This document shows positions 44,696-53,475 of a stretch of 64,000 nt of DNA, piece after piece. The notes beneath the pieces are model-generated. The model saw only the letters and a list, made by a program, of their open reading frames with translations, ran no database searches and was not told where the DNA came from. Source of the stretch: Flavobacterium frigoris (lineage in GTDB: Bacteria > Bacteroidota > Bacteroidia > Flavobacteriales > Flavobacteriaceae); contig NZ_FOFZ01000001.1 of NCBI RefSeq assembly GCF_900111075.1, forward strand, positions 62,001 through 126,000, written 5' to 3'. Position 1 is the first letter of the stretch. The number at the start of each line of letters is the position of its first letter. The translations under genes were made by a program, and so were the position numbers.

Positions 44696-45739
44696 ATGAG
44701 ATATATAAAAATTGGATTACTCCTGTGTGTATTATTTACAATATCATGTACCGTAAATTTAAAAAAACTACAAAGAGAAGACAACGTATACAAGTTAAGT
44801 ACGGAAGAGCAATTGAAGGATGTAAAACATATTGCCGCTATCGAAAACTTCTATAACAGCGGAAAAGAGGCTTACTTTACAGGAAAAGAAAATATTGAAA
44901 TTTATTACAAAATATTTAAACAGACTGAAGTAGAAAGCCCCGCTATACTTATTTCTTCAGGACGAACCGAAGCAGCAATAAAGTATAAAGAGTTGATTTT
45001 TGATCTTTATAACAATGGCTACTCTGTATATATTCATGATCATAGAGGGCAAGGTTTGTCGGGTAGAATGGCTGAAGATTCAGATATGGGATATATTGAC
45101 AGTTTTCAGTTTTATATTGACGACATGAAATATTTTTATGACAACATGCTTAAAAAGTCAAATCATGAAAAGAAATATTTGTTGACCCATTCTATGGGAG
45201 GCGCAATTGGCATGACTTACTTAGAACAAAACCCTAATGATTTCAATGCAGCAGCCTTTTCTTCTCCGATGTTAGGTTTTGTTACGCCAACTTGTGGAGC
45301 ATCTATGATCTTGACTGGTGAAAAACCAAAATATGCTTTAGGCCAAGGTAAATATCAAGCTGATAAATTGGTGTTTAAGAATAATAAACTCACTGAATCA
45401 GAAATTAGATACGCTAGAATGAATAGTGCTTTTGCAAAAAAGCCTGAGGCAAGATTGGGCGGAGCTACCTATCAATGGGTTTCTAAATCGTGTCAACAGT
45501 TCGATTATATAAATGATAATATTAAAAACATTAAAACTCCTTTTATACTATTCTCGGCAGAAAACGAAAAAATTGTTAATCCAAAAGCACATCAAGTATT
45601 CATAGAAGAAGCACAGAAACTAGGTAAGACATGTGAAGCTTTTCTAATAGAAAATGCACAACATGAATTATTAATTGAAAAAGATGAACAAAGGATTGCA
45701 ACCATTAACCAAATCTTCAAATATTTCGATAGGTATTAA
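44696..45739 (+). CDS. Lipoprotein alpha/beta hydrolase (lysophospholipase-type)
   Basis: A 347-residue hydrolase with a lipobox (FTISC, Cys18). Alpha/beta fold: oxyanion/turn region YIHDHRGQGLSGR (about 113-125), nucleophile Ser166 in LLTHSMGGAIG (the usual GxSxG appears as HSMGG), acid in the region FSAENEKIVNP and catalytic His in NAQHELLIEKD near the C-terminus. It resembles PldB/monoacylglycerol-lipase proteins (Hydrolase_4), which cleave lysophospholipids or monoglycerides; here it would act at the membrane surface. Separated by 273 bp from the efflux operon, with a terminator downstream. Confidence 0.9.
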   Translation: MRYIKIGLLLCVLFTISCTVNLKKLQREDNVYKLSTEEQLKDVKHIAAIENFYNSGKEAYFTGKENIEIYYKIFKQTEVESPAILISSGRTEAAIKYKELIFDLYNNGYSVYIHDHRGQGLSGRMAEDSDMGYIDSFQFYIDDMKYFYDNMLKKSNHEKKYLLTHSMGGAIGMTYLEQNPNDFNAAAFSSPMLGFVTPTCGASMILTGEKPKYALGQGKYQADKLVFKNNKLTESEIRYARMNSAFAKKPEARLGGATYQWVSKSCQQFDYINDNIKNIKTPFILFSAENEKIVNPKAHQVFIEEAQKLGKTCEAFLIENAQHELLIEKDEQRIATINQIFKYFDRY

Positions 45740-45859
45740 TTGCAAATAGGAGTTTATATGAAGGAGGGGAATCGATGATTTTTGATTTTTATGGCAAGTG
45801 TATAGAACGAATACATCTCTTAGAATCAATCCGTTAATTATTCGCTACCAAAAACCAAA

Positions 45860-45887
45860 AAAGCTACACCATTTCTGCTGTAGCTTT
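45860..45887. terminator. Bidirectional terminator
   Basis: AAAGCTACA and TGTAGCTTT form a 9-bp stem between the convergent hydrolase and U32 genes, with T-rich and A-rich sides. Confidence 0.75.
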
Positions 45888-45910
45888 CTTTATATTTACT
45901 GCTTTTAAAC

Positions 45911-47800
45911 TTATCTTTTCTTTACATAATCCAGTTGCTCGTCTTCGTCGATAAACTCTAACTCCGCGTCTTTTTCCCAAATCTCCATTTCACAAGGTTT
46001 GCAGTTGAATTTCAATTTGTATTCGTTTTCTCCATGTTTTAGAGTCAACGGCTCTACGACTTTTTCACCCATGGTAGCTCTCTGGAAACGGGCACATTTC
46101 CCTAGTTCGTATTTCACACAATATTTAGTGGTCATTACACGTGCTTTTCCGGGATCCCATTGCAATTCAAATGCTTTTTCAATCTCAGTTACACCATGTC
46201 TTTTATAAAAGGCTCTAGCCAACTTATTCGAAACATTAAAGGTGAAATCTAATTTCTCCGTTGGATAAGGGTGATCCGTTTTTGTAATTTGAAACTCCTC
46301 TCTATGGTATTCATTGATTCTAATGTCAATCAACTGCTCTAACACCGTTCTTCTTACTTCGTTTACTTTTGAAATAGGCAAAAACCAATTGCTAGCAAAT
46401 TCCAATTCAATGTCATCAACGATAAACGGAGTATTTCCCGTTTTAGAAAGGTTTCTTTTGATATTCGGAATTACCGATTCTTCGCTTTTGGCAGCCTCTT
46501 TTTCGGTTTCCAAAGTAGCAATGCTCTCATGTCCGTCTTCGTCAATCGCACGCAATTGAAAACCTGCTGCAGTTTCAGTAAAATGAAGCGTAACGCCTAT
46601 TTTTCTAACCGCACTATTTTCTTTTTCTACAATTCGGTTGAACTCCGCATCTGAATTTCGATAAATAACCGTTCCTACAGCAATGTTTTTAAACGTATTA
46701 GGCACCACAATATCATTTACAATAATATTAATTTGTACCCCATCAGCCACACCATCTTCATTGATAAAATACAAACCATCGCCATTGTTCAATAGCTCGT
46801 GATTCTCAATTACATATCCATTAGCTTTGATTTCGATGATTGCACCTATCAACTGTCCTTGTGATTTTGGGCTGTCCCAATTTCCTATTTTCTCTGTACG
46901 CTTGTTCACGAAATAATCCGTGTACCCTCTATTAAAACTTCTATCCATTTCTGGCACAAAATTATAGAACGTTCTTCCCGAAGACGCTTTTTGGAACGAA
47001 TCATTATTTTCAAGAAAAGAATCTAACTTCTTTCTTAAAAACGAAGTGTTATTTTTTACATAAACGATGTCTTTCAAACGACCTTCAATTTTAAACGAAC
47101 AAATTCCAGCTTCAATCAAATTAGGTATTTGATCACTCAAATCTAAATCTTTAATCGAAAGTAGATGACTTTCAGTAAGCAAGGTCGTTCCATTTCCATC
47201 CGTCAAGTTGTACGGAAGACGACAGTTTTGTGCACAAGAACCACGGTTAGCACTTCGCTCTCCACCAGCAATACTCATATAGCAATTCCCGCTAAAAGAA
47301 ACACACAATGCTCCCGAAACGAAAAATTCCAGCTCAACATCTGTCTCTGCAGCAATATCTCTAATTTGGTCTAAATTCAATTCTCTAGCCAAAACCACAC
47401 GTTGCATTCCGGCATCTTTCAAGAATTTCACATGCTTAGGATCGCGATTATTCGCTTGCGTACTGGCATGAATCACTATCGGCGGCAAATCCATTTCCAT
47501 AATTGCCATGTCTTGCACGATAAGCGCATCCACTTTTATATCATATAATTCGTGAATCAATTTTCTACATGCTTCGAGTTCTTTATCGTACAAAATGGTA
47601 TTGATAACGACAAAAACCTGAGCCTTAAACAAATGGGCATATTTCACCAATTCGGCAATATCTTCGACAGAATTCGTTGCATTCGTTCGTGCTCCAAACA
47701 ATGGCGCGCCAATATACACAGCATCTGCACCAGCATTTATAGCAGCAATTCCTTGAACCAAATTTTTTGCAGGTGCAAGAATTTCAACTTTCTTTTTCAT
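45911..47800 (-). CDS. rlhA: U32-family protein, RlhA-type
   Basis: A 629-residue member of the U32 family. Visible: N-terminal TIM-barrel-like part (VEILAPAKNLVQGIAAINAG, ADAVYIGAP), the U32 signature region SGALCVSFSGNCYMS followed by ANRGSCAQNCRLPY (Cys cluster), and a long C-terminal part with the extra insert typical of E. coli YdcP and further cysteines (CVKYELGKCARF, FNCKPCEMEIWE). YdcP is RlhA, needed for hydroxylation of a cytidine in 23S rRNA, and its relative TrhP does tRNA hydroxylation. Length (about 650 in E. coli) supports RlhA over TrhP. Cysteines probably hold an iron-sulfur cluster. Monocistronic. Confidence 0.85.
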   Translation of the reverse strand: MKKKVEILAPAKNLVQGIAAINAGADAVYIGAPLFGARTNATNSVEDIAELVKYAHLFKAQVFVVINTILYDKELEACRKLIHELYDIKVDALIVQDMAIMEMDLPPIVIHASTQANNRDPKHVKFLKDAGMQRVVLARELNLDQIRDIAAETDVELEFFVSGALCVSFSGNCYMSIAGGERSANRGSCAQNCRLPYNLTDGNGTTLLTESHLLSIKDLDLSDQIPNLIEAGICSFKIEGRLKDIVYVKNNTSFLRKKLDSFLENNDSFQKASSGRTFYNFVPEMDRSFNRGYTDYFVNKRTEKIGNWDSPKSQGQLIGAIIEIKANGYVIENHELLNNGDGLYFINEDGVADGVQINIIVNDIVVPNTFKNIAVGTVIYRNSDAEFNRIVEKENSAVRKIGVTLHFTETAAGFQLRAIDEDGHESIATLETEKEAAKSEESVIPNIKRNLSKTGNTPFIVDDIELEFASNWFLPISKVNEVRRTVLEQLIDIRINEYHREEFQITKTDHPYPTEKLDFTFNVSNKLARAFYKRHGVTEIEKAFELQWDPGKARVMTTKYCVKYELGKCARFQRATMGEKVVEPLTLKHGENEYKLKFNCKPCEMEIWEKDAELEFIDEDEQLDYVKKR

Positions 47801-48014
47801 ATTATTCCTTCTTAATCATTGTTGTTAGGCATCATTTGTAATGAGCATTATCGCTTTTGGTAAAACCAAAAATTCCAATTTGCTTATTGCGCACGAAGTA
47901 AAAGAGATAACGGAATTCCTCTCCCGAAATCAGGCTGCAAAATTATAAAATACTTATTAAAGAATGGCGTTCTGACTGAAATTTAAAACCAGGTTGCGGA
48001 TTGGTGTTTTATTT

Positions 48015-48213
48015 GGAGCTATTTCCAGCTATTCGTTACAATCTTTTTTCCCGCTAAAAAGCGGATAAAAAAGGATTTCCACTTCTATCTGGGCTAGAAA
48101 CGGTCTGGGTCAAAATTAGTGTTTTATACAATTATAGGTGTAGTTTGCTATGACTCGGACATGCTAATCTATTTCCTAAATAACATTTAGTACGAAAAAG
48201 ATGTATATATTTG
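48015..48213 (-). repeat. Dispersed hairpin element, copy 4 of 5, long form
   Basis: Core 48015-48095 is nearly identical to the copy at 39991, including the central stem TATCCGC/GCGGGA. The extension up to 48213 ends in the same TAACATTTAG-ACGAAAAAGATG block with TATATTTG at 48206-48213, 28 bp before the next gene. The preceding stretch 47801-48014 holds nothing I recognise. Confidence 0.7.
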
Positions 48214-48241
48214 AAGTTAGATACTAGTTAGCAAACATCTT

Positions 48242-49015
48242 ATGAACAACATACTACAATTGATATTAGCCACACTTAATGGCGTAATAATGTGGGAAGG
48301 ATTTAAATTTTTCTACCCTGACATCAAGCAATACTTCAAAACTAAAAGTGATGCGAAAAAAGTTTTTTATGATAATTTAGACCCAATTTTAAAGGCCTCA
48401 AGCGAATTATATGGAAAAATTGAATCTTTGGCAAAAGAAGATTTTGCAACGTTTGTAAACTTAAAAATGTCGAATTCTGATAATCCAATTCATAACCAAA
48501 AATATATTTTATACCTTTTTGCGCAATTTTGGGCACAACTTGAATACCTCAGATTACAAAGTCAATACATCGACTTATCTAAGATAAAACAAGGTAACGA
48601 ACTTTTAAGATTTATTGAAACAATTGAATCCAGAAGACATAGAATTTTAGATAGATCTATGCAAAGAATTATTGGGGAGTGCTTAATTTGTACGAAAGAT
48701 CAAAAGTTCAGAATTATGACGTTAAAAGATTTTCTTGAAACGTTAGAAATTGAAAATAGTTCTTTATCGAAATGGATTGGCGAACTTGATAAAAAGTTAT
48801 TAAATGTTAACTACAAAGAACAAAGACAAATAATTCTAAGATTTGGTGTTATTGTAGCTGTATTAATCGACCATTTTGACCCAAAACACAAAACTGTAAG
48901 AAGAAGAAAAATTTATAAAAACAAATTAAGTCCGAGAAGCAAAGAATTACTCAGGAAATATCTTTTTGAGCATTATCTAAAATTTGTACGGAATAAAAAT
49001 CAATATTATCAATAA
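48242..49015 (+). CDS. Unknown membrane-anchored protein (257 aa)
   Basis: I do not recognise the family. Residues about 3-24 (ILQLILATLNGVIMWEGFKF) look like one N-terminal membrane helix; the rest is cytoplasmic, mostly alpha-helical and strongly basic at the end (KTVRRRKIYKNKLSPRSKEL). Its composition (many Lys, Ile, Tyr) is more AT-rich than flanking household genes. It lies in an accessory island between a promoter-carrying repeat, REP-like hairpins and a toxin-antitoxin locus. The short-anchor-plus-helical plan resembles some effector-like defence or stress proteins, but that is only a general likeness. Confidence 0.6.
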   Translation: MNNILQLILATLNGVIMWEGFKFFYPDIKQYFKTKSDAKKVFYDNLDPILKASSELYGKIESLAKEDFATFVNLKMSNSDNPIHNQKYILYLFAQFWAQLEYLRLQSQYIDLSKIKQGNELLRFIETIESRRHRILDRSMQRIIGECLICTKDQKFRIMTLKDFLETLEIENSSLSKWIGELDKKLLNVNYKEQRQIILRFGVIVAVLIDHFDPKHKTVRRRKIYKNKLSPRSKELLRKYLFEHYLKFVRNKNQYYQ

Positions 49016-49181
49016 AAAACGAGAGTCCGCGGAACCATCACTTCGAAAAGCTACTTGCTCGTTGGACTCGCTTCGTATCGTAAGTACTAACTTTAAAATT
49101 TAAAAAAGACATTCCTTTTGTGAAACAAATATAGAACTTATTTTGAATTAAAATACATTTGCTAACAGATAAGGATTAGTT

Positions 49182-49240
49182 GGGATTGAAAATCCCGATC
49201 GCGCAGATATATCCCCGCTGTGCGAAGTCTCCTGACTTCG
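49182..49240. repeat. REP-like double hairpin
   Basis: GGGATT-GAA-AATCCC (49182-49196) and CGAAGTC-TCCT-GACTTCG (49223-49240), two perfect hairpins close together. With the direct repeat at 49264 this fills the 374-bp gap 49016-49389; no gene is seen there. Confidence 0.5.
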
Positions 49241-49263
49241 TACCCATACCAACTAACACACAT

Positions 49264-49324
49264 TTTCCTATGATGACTGATTTACAGTAGCTGAGATTCC
49301 TCCGGAATGACAAACATGGCGGAG
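49264..49324 (+). repeat. Direct repeat, left copy, flanking higBA
   Basis: 61 bases matching 50229-50289 at 57 positions in the same orientation and without gaps. Both copies are preceded by CCATACCAA. The pair encloses the toxin-antitoxin genes. Confidence 0.75.
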
Positions 49325-49389
49325 CTTCTTTGTGGAGTTTCGAGAGCAATTCTAAACTAACTGTAATCAATATTTAAAGGAAAAACATT

Positions 49390-49746
49390 TTAAGCCGAGT
49401 GCAAAAACACTTCAGCAGGAATACTGAAATAGTTTTTTAGCTTCTGAGCCATTTTTAAGGTGATTTCACGCTTTCCAGAAAGAATTGCTGAAACATGTCC
49501 TTTGCTCCCAATTATTGCTTCGAGATCTTTGGCCTTAATTCCCATTTCCTCCATTTTATACTTGATCACTTCTAAAGCGTCAAGTTCTGGTAAGTCATAA
49601 TGTTTATCATCATAATCTTTAACTAAAACTAAAAGCAAATCGAGCTCATCACCTTCTGTGGTGTTTTCTTTTGCGTGAAATATTTCCATCAATCGCATTG
49701 AAGCTTTATTGTAATCTTCTTCTGTTTTTAATACTTTCCAATTCAT
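49390..49746 (-). CDS. higA: HigA-type antitoxin (HTH)
   Basis: A 118-residue DNA-binding antitoxin. The N-terminal half (MNWKVLKTEEDYNKASMRLM) is the toxin-binding extension common to this HigA branch; the C-terminal half holds an XRE-type helix-turn-helix (about 68-105; GIKAKDLEAIIGSKGHVSAI, LSGKREITLKMAQKLKNYF). It neutralises HigB and represses the operon. Gene order is toxin first, then antitoxin, as usual for HigBA; the two are 2 bp apart. Confidence 0.93.
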   Translation of the reverse strand: MNWKVLKTEEDYNKASMRLMEIFHAKENTTEGDELDLLLVLVKDYDDKHYDLPELDALEVIKYKMEEMGIKAKDLEAIIGSKGHVSAILSGKREITLKMAQKLKNYFSIPAEVFLHSA

Positions 49747-49748
49747 AG

Positions 49749-50078
49749 CTATTTTTTTTTGAAGTTCAAAATTGCTGTGTCAAAAGCAACAGTTTCCACA
49801 TTAATTTTATCATACTCTTTGTGACTTCCAAACCAAATCACGTAACAAGCTGCTTGCGAAAAATTTATTGAAACCACTAACCGAAAATCATTTCCCTTTA
49901 TATTAAAAACAACTCTATCATTACTTATAATACTTGCATTTCCGTACACTCTTTTAAGTTCATTGAAATTCTTGAAATCTAATTTTGTAAATTCATTATA
50001 CCAAATCAACAATTGCATTTTAGCAACTGGATATCTTTCGATGTAATACAAAATTGTTTTCTTTACAAGAATTTTCAT
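49749..50078 (-). CDS. higB: HigB-type mRNA-cleaving toxin
   Basis: A 109-residue RelE-fold toxin of the HigB_toxin family. Characteristic blocks: LIWYNEFTKLDFKNFNELKR, NDRVVFNIKGNDFRLVVSIN, and CYVIWFGSHKEYDKI. HigB cleaves mRNA at the ribosome when not held by HigA. I choose the internal ATG at 50078 (MKILVKKTILYYIE) since family members start there; an upstream in-frame ATG at 50105 adds nine residues. No lesion seen, so the toxin is probably functional. Confidence 0.92.
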   Translation of the reverse strand: MKILVKKTILYYIERYPVAKMQLLIWYNEFTKLDFKNFNELKRVYGNASIISNDRVVFNIKGNDFRLVVSINFSQAACYVIWFGSHKEYDKINVETVAFDTAILNFKKK

Positions 50079-50228
50079 TTGACAAAGATATACTAAAGTT
50101 TTCATTTTGCAAACTGTTGTTTTTCATTTAAAGTTAGAAAAAAGAGCTACTTGCATCAATATAAAGGCCTTATTAAGCTTTTAAAGCTACCATACCAATT
50201 GACAACCTCATAAATTACTATCACACAA

Positions 50229-50289
50229 TTTCCTATGATGACTGATTTATAGTAGTTGAGATTCCTACGGAATGACAAACATGGTGGAG
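50229..50289 (+). repeat. Direct repeat, right copy, flanking higBA
   Basis: Partner of 49264-49324 (4 mismatches in 61). The 411-bp gap 50079-50489 also contains AT-rich sequence with no gene. Confidence 0.75.
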
Positions 50290-50489
50290 TTTGGGTGTGA
50301 ATTTTTGCGAATTGATTTCGTTTTCCCTTAAACACTTTGCCACAAAATAATACTTTTAAAAAGTATATATCTATATTTAGGCCCCAGTATAGTATTGGAT
50401 CAACTTTACGAACGCGGAAAAAAAAGAACGAAACAATGACAATGAAATTTTTGCTGCATAGCGTAAAGAAATAAAAAGGGAATACAAAC

Positions 50490-51470
50490 ATGAAAATTAC
50501 AAAAACTAAAAAAAACTGGGGCATCATTTTGTTGTTGCTAGCCATCATTGCAATAATGGCTTTTTATCCATTGCCGCCGCAAGCTCCAATACACTATTAC
50601 GATAGGGAAAGTGGGGAGTTAAAAACAGAAAAAGTGGCTGCCGAAAAGTGGTTAGTTTGGCTCTATAATAATCCTGTGGGCGAAGCAACATTATGGACTC
50701 TAGTGAAAAGAAAATTCGTTTCGTCTATTTATGGTACTATGATGGATCGCCCTTCATCGACTAAGAAAATACAACCCTTTATTGAAGAGTTTGATATCGA
50801 TAGGAGCGTCTTCGAAAAACAGGAGTTCCACTCTTTCAACGATTTCTTTACCCGCAAACTAAAGAATAATGCCAGACTGGTGGATACTACCGCAACTAAT
50901 ACAGTATCGCCGGCCGATGGAAAAATATTGGCCTATGCCGATATTAGCAACAGCGATTTTATCGTCAAAGGCTATCGCTTTGATATAGGTTCGTTTTTAA
51001 ATAATGACGAACTTGCTAAAAAATACATTGATGGTACTTTGGTGATCATCCGCCTTGCCCCTGCCGATTACCACCGTTTCCATTTCCCCCTTAGCGGAAG
51101 TGTATCATCCAACACCCAGATTGACGGCGATTATTATTCAGTTAACCCACTTGCTTTGCGCAAAAGGACTGAAATATTCTGCCTTAACAAAAGGGAATAT
51201 ACGACCGTTACAAACCCTGTGTTTGGAGAAGTTATCATGGCCGAAGTAGGCGCTACTATGGTGGGGAGTATGGTACAAACCTATTCTGGAGATTTTGTAA
51301 AAAAAGGTGACGAGAAAGGATATTTCAAATTTGGGGGATCCACGGTGGTGCTGTTATTCGAAAAAAATAAAATTAGCATTGATGCCGATTTATTAAGTAA
51401 TACTTTAAAAGGTTATGAAACTTCTGTCAAAGAAGGGGAAAGAATTGGCGTTTCGATGATTACACCATAA
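50490..51470 (+). CDS. psd: Phosphatidylserine decarboxylase family protein
   Basis: A 326-residue membrane enzyme making phosphatidylethanolamine from phosphatidylserine. One N-terminal hydrophobic segment (about 9-27), the decarboxylase core (ADGKILAYADI, IRLAPADYHRFHFPLSG) and the self-cleavage site as GGST (in FKFGGSTVVLLF, about residues 278-289), where other families have LGST; the serine becomes the pyruvoyl cofactor. It is longer than the short Psd usual in Bacteroidota (about 220 aa) and resembles the proteobacterial/eukaryotic type, so it may be an extra copy acquired by transfer. It lies beside the higBA island. Confidence 0.88.
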   Translation: MKITKTKKNWGIILLLLAIIAIMAFYPLPPQAPIHYYDRESGELKTEKVAAEKWLVWLYNNPVGEATLWTLVKRKFVSSIYGTMMDRPSSTKKIQPFIEEFDIDRSVFEKQEFHSFNDFFTRKLKNNARLVDTTATNTVSPADGKILAYADISNSDFIVKGYRFDIGSFLNNDELAKKYIDGTLVIIRLAPADYHRFHFPLSGSVSSNTQIDGDYYSVNPLALRKRTEIFCLNKREYTTVTNPVFGEVIMAEVGATMVGSMVQTYSGDFVKKGDEKGYFKFGGSTVVLLFEKNKISIDADLLSNTLKGYETSVKEGERIGVSMITP

Positions 51471-51644
51471 TGTCTCGTCCTAAAATAGATTTATATACCA
51501 GTTAAATACTTAGCAATCTGTGCGAGCACAGAATAAAAATCTGCGCTATCTTTGTAGTTATAAATTAGCAAGGGACTTTTATCGTGACGATTCAAATTTG
51601 GATTCATAGTAGCAACGCTGCTTTCGAAAATTAAAAAAAACAGC

Positions 51645-52157
51645 ATGAACAAATACTTACGACAATTAATTACAATAGAATTTGACGACATAAAAGAAAT
51701 TTTTAGTGGTTTTCTTATTGATTGGACTGAAGATTGGATCTTAATCAAAAACAATCCTGTCGATTTTATAATTGATGGTTATACGATATTGAGAAACAAA
51801 AATGTAAAGGCAATTATCCAAGACAAGGATCATGAATTTACCGAAAGAGTAATTAAACTTAAAGGATTAAAAACAAGTGCTGCCGAAATAATTCCACTTA
51901 CAGATATAGCTGCAATTATCTATTTCTTGGCAAGTAAATATGAAATTTTCCAAATTGCAACAAAGTCGGATAAAGCCGTTTATCTAGGCAAACTGATAGA
52001 AATGGACGAGGAAGAAGTCGTAATAGACTTTTTGGGATCTGAAGGCGAATTTGAAGGTGAAATGAGTTTTAAGCCAAGCAAAATAAGAGTGATAGAATTT
52101 GATACGGATTATATCAATTCTTTGAAACTAATTGTTGACGAGGAAAAGAAAAAGTAA
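51645..52157 (+). CDS. Unknown protein with two similar halves (170 aa)
   Basis: Soluble, acidic, no signal peptide. Two segments look like repeats of one small beta-barrel unit: residues about 20-55 (FSGFLIDWTEDWILIKNN ... DGYTILRNKNVKAI) and about 115-160 (YLGKLIEMDEEEVVIDFLG ... PSKIRVIEFDTDYI). The pattern G-x-hydrophobic-x-x-x-D/E-x-x-x-hydrophobic is Sm/SH3-like. I do not recognise a named family. It is a single gene between the psd gene and a Crp/Fnr regulator. Confidence 0.65.
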   Translation: MNKYLRQLITIEFDDIKEIFSGFLIDWTEDWILIKNNPVDFIIDGYTILRNKNVKAIIQDKDHEFTERVIKLKGLKTSAAEIIPLTDIAAIIYFLASKYEIFQIATKSDKAVYLGKLIEMDEEEVVIDFLGSEGEFEGEMSFKPSKIRVIEFDTDYINSLKLIVDEEKKK

Positions 52158-52295
52158 AGCTCTTGACTTTAGGGCATTGACAACTTCAGAAGGGAATAAT
52201 GGTTAAGCTAAAAGTATTATAAAACGGTGACTAGATTCGTTTTTCATTGTAAAATGCGATATTTTTACTAAATAAAAAGCAGCCTAAAAGGAATC

Positions 52296-52865
52296 ATGTA
52301 TCAGACTCTTGAAAAATTTTTAAAAGGTAAAACTAATATTGACCAAGAAACACTCACTAAAATTTGCTCGTTTTTTAAGTTGATAAAAACAAAGCGAAAC
52401 GAACTACTTTTGAATTACGATCAAGTATCGAATCATTATTATTTTATAAATAAAGGCTGTATCCGTTTGTTTACCACTTCTAAAGAAGGCGTAGAAAATT
52501 CTCGATATTTTGCTTTCGAAGGGAATTTTGCCACTGCTTTACCCAGCTTTATTGATCAGCAACCTGCCGAAGAATACTTGCAAACTATTGAGAAATCAGA
52601 ATTACTATGTATATCTAGAAAAGACTTTTATTATTTAGTAGACACCGAACCTCTTTTTGCTAAAATTTATACAGAAATATTAGAACTTGGTTTTATAATG
52701 GCTCAAAAGAGAATTTATGGATTTCAAGGTTTTGACGCCTTGGATAAAGTTAAATGGATTATTAAATACCAACCGCAATTACTTCTAAAAGTGTCTAATA
52801 AGATGGTAGCTTCTTATTTAGGAATGTCGCCTTCTACCTTAAGCAGAATAAAATCCAAACTCTAA
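52296..52865 (+). CDS. Crp/Fnr-family transcriptional regulator
   Basis: A 189-residue regulator: beta-roll effector domain (about 15-125; KRNELLLNYDQVSNHYYFIN, KGCIRLFTTSKEGVENSRYF) and C-terminal winged helix (about 165-187; NKMVASYLGMSPSTLSRIKS). Similar in plan to the one at 40219 but clearly diverged. No CxxC iron-sulfur motif, so not an Fnr-type oxygen sensor. It is 65 bp upstream of a GlcG-like and an HIUase-like gene and may control them (inference from position). Confidence 0.9.
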   Translation: MYQTLEKFLKGKTNIDQETLTKICSFFKLIKTKRNELLLNYDQVSNHYYFINKGCIRLFTTSKEGVENSRYFAFEGNFATALPSFIDQQPAEEYLQTIEKSELLCISRKDFYYLVDTEPLFAKIYTEILELGFIMAQKRIYGFQGFDALDKVKWIIKYQPQLLLKVSNKMVASYLGMSPSTLSRIKSKL

Positions 52866-52930
52866 AAACGTTGACTTAGGGCAACTTTTTTGCGTTTTAT
52901 AGCCAGTAACTTTGCAGAAATAAATTGCAA

Positions 52931-53458
52931 ATGAAAACTATATTCTTATTTCTAACACTGATTCCAATGCTATCCATTGGACAAAATAAAATTGAGCCTA
53001 CAAAAACGATACTTTCCACTAGTAGCTATGTCAAATCGGTCGACAATTTGACTTTAGTGGCGGCGTTTGAACTATCGAAACGTGTAACGGAATCAGCAGC
53101 GAAACTAAATACAAAAGTTTCAATGGCCATACTTGATGCTTCAGGAATACCTATTTTAATTCTACGTGCTGATAATGTGGGTCCTCACAACACAGAAGCT
53201 GCGCGAAGAAAAGCCTATACGGCATTATCAACAAAAACAGCCACATTGCAACTATTAAGAAACACCGAAATAAATCCCGACTCAAAAAATCTAAACACAC
53301 TTCCCGAATTATTACTGTTAAGCGGCGGCACACCAATTTGGTATAAAGGAAATATTATTGGAAGCATTGGCGTAGCTGGTGGAGGAAGCGCTGAAAATGA
53401 TGATCTGATAGCTAAGTCTGCAGAAATTAAGGAAATAGGTATTACAACTACAAAATAA
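52931..53458 (+). CDS. Exported GlcG/HbpS-type heme-binding-like protein
   Basis: A 175-residue protein with signal peptide (MKTIFLFLTLIPMLSIGQ) and a GlcG/HbpS domain: LVAAFELSKRVTESAAKLNT, KVSMAILDASGIPILILRAD, GGTPIWYKGNIIGSIGVAGG. Members bind heme or cobalamin-type ligands or act as small-ligand sensors. A TAACTTTG promoter box lies at 52907-52914. The start is ATG 52931; an upstream TTG at 52925 is less likely. Followed after 17 bp by an HIUase-like gene, so one operon. Confidence 0.87.
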   Translation: MKTIFLFLTLIPMLSIGQNKIEPTKTILSTSSYVKSVDNLTLVAAFELSKRVTESAAKLNTKVSMAILDASGIPILILRADNVGPHNTEAARRKAYTALSTKTATLQLLRNTEINPDSKNLNTLPELLLLSGGTPIWYKGNIIGSIGVAGGGSAENDDLIAKSAEIKEIGITTTK

Positions 53459-53475
53459 TTTAAAACTCAAAAAAA

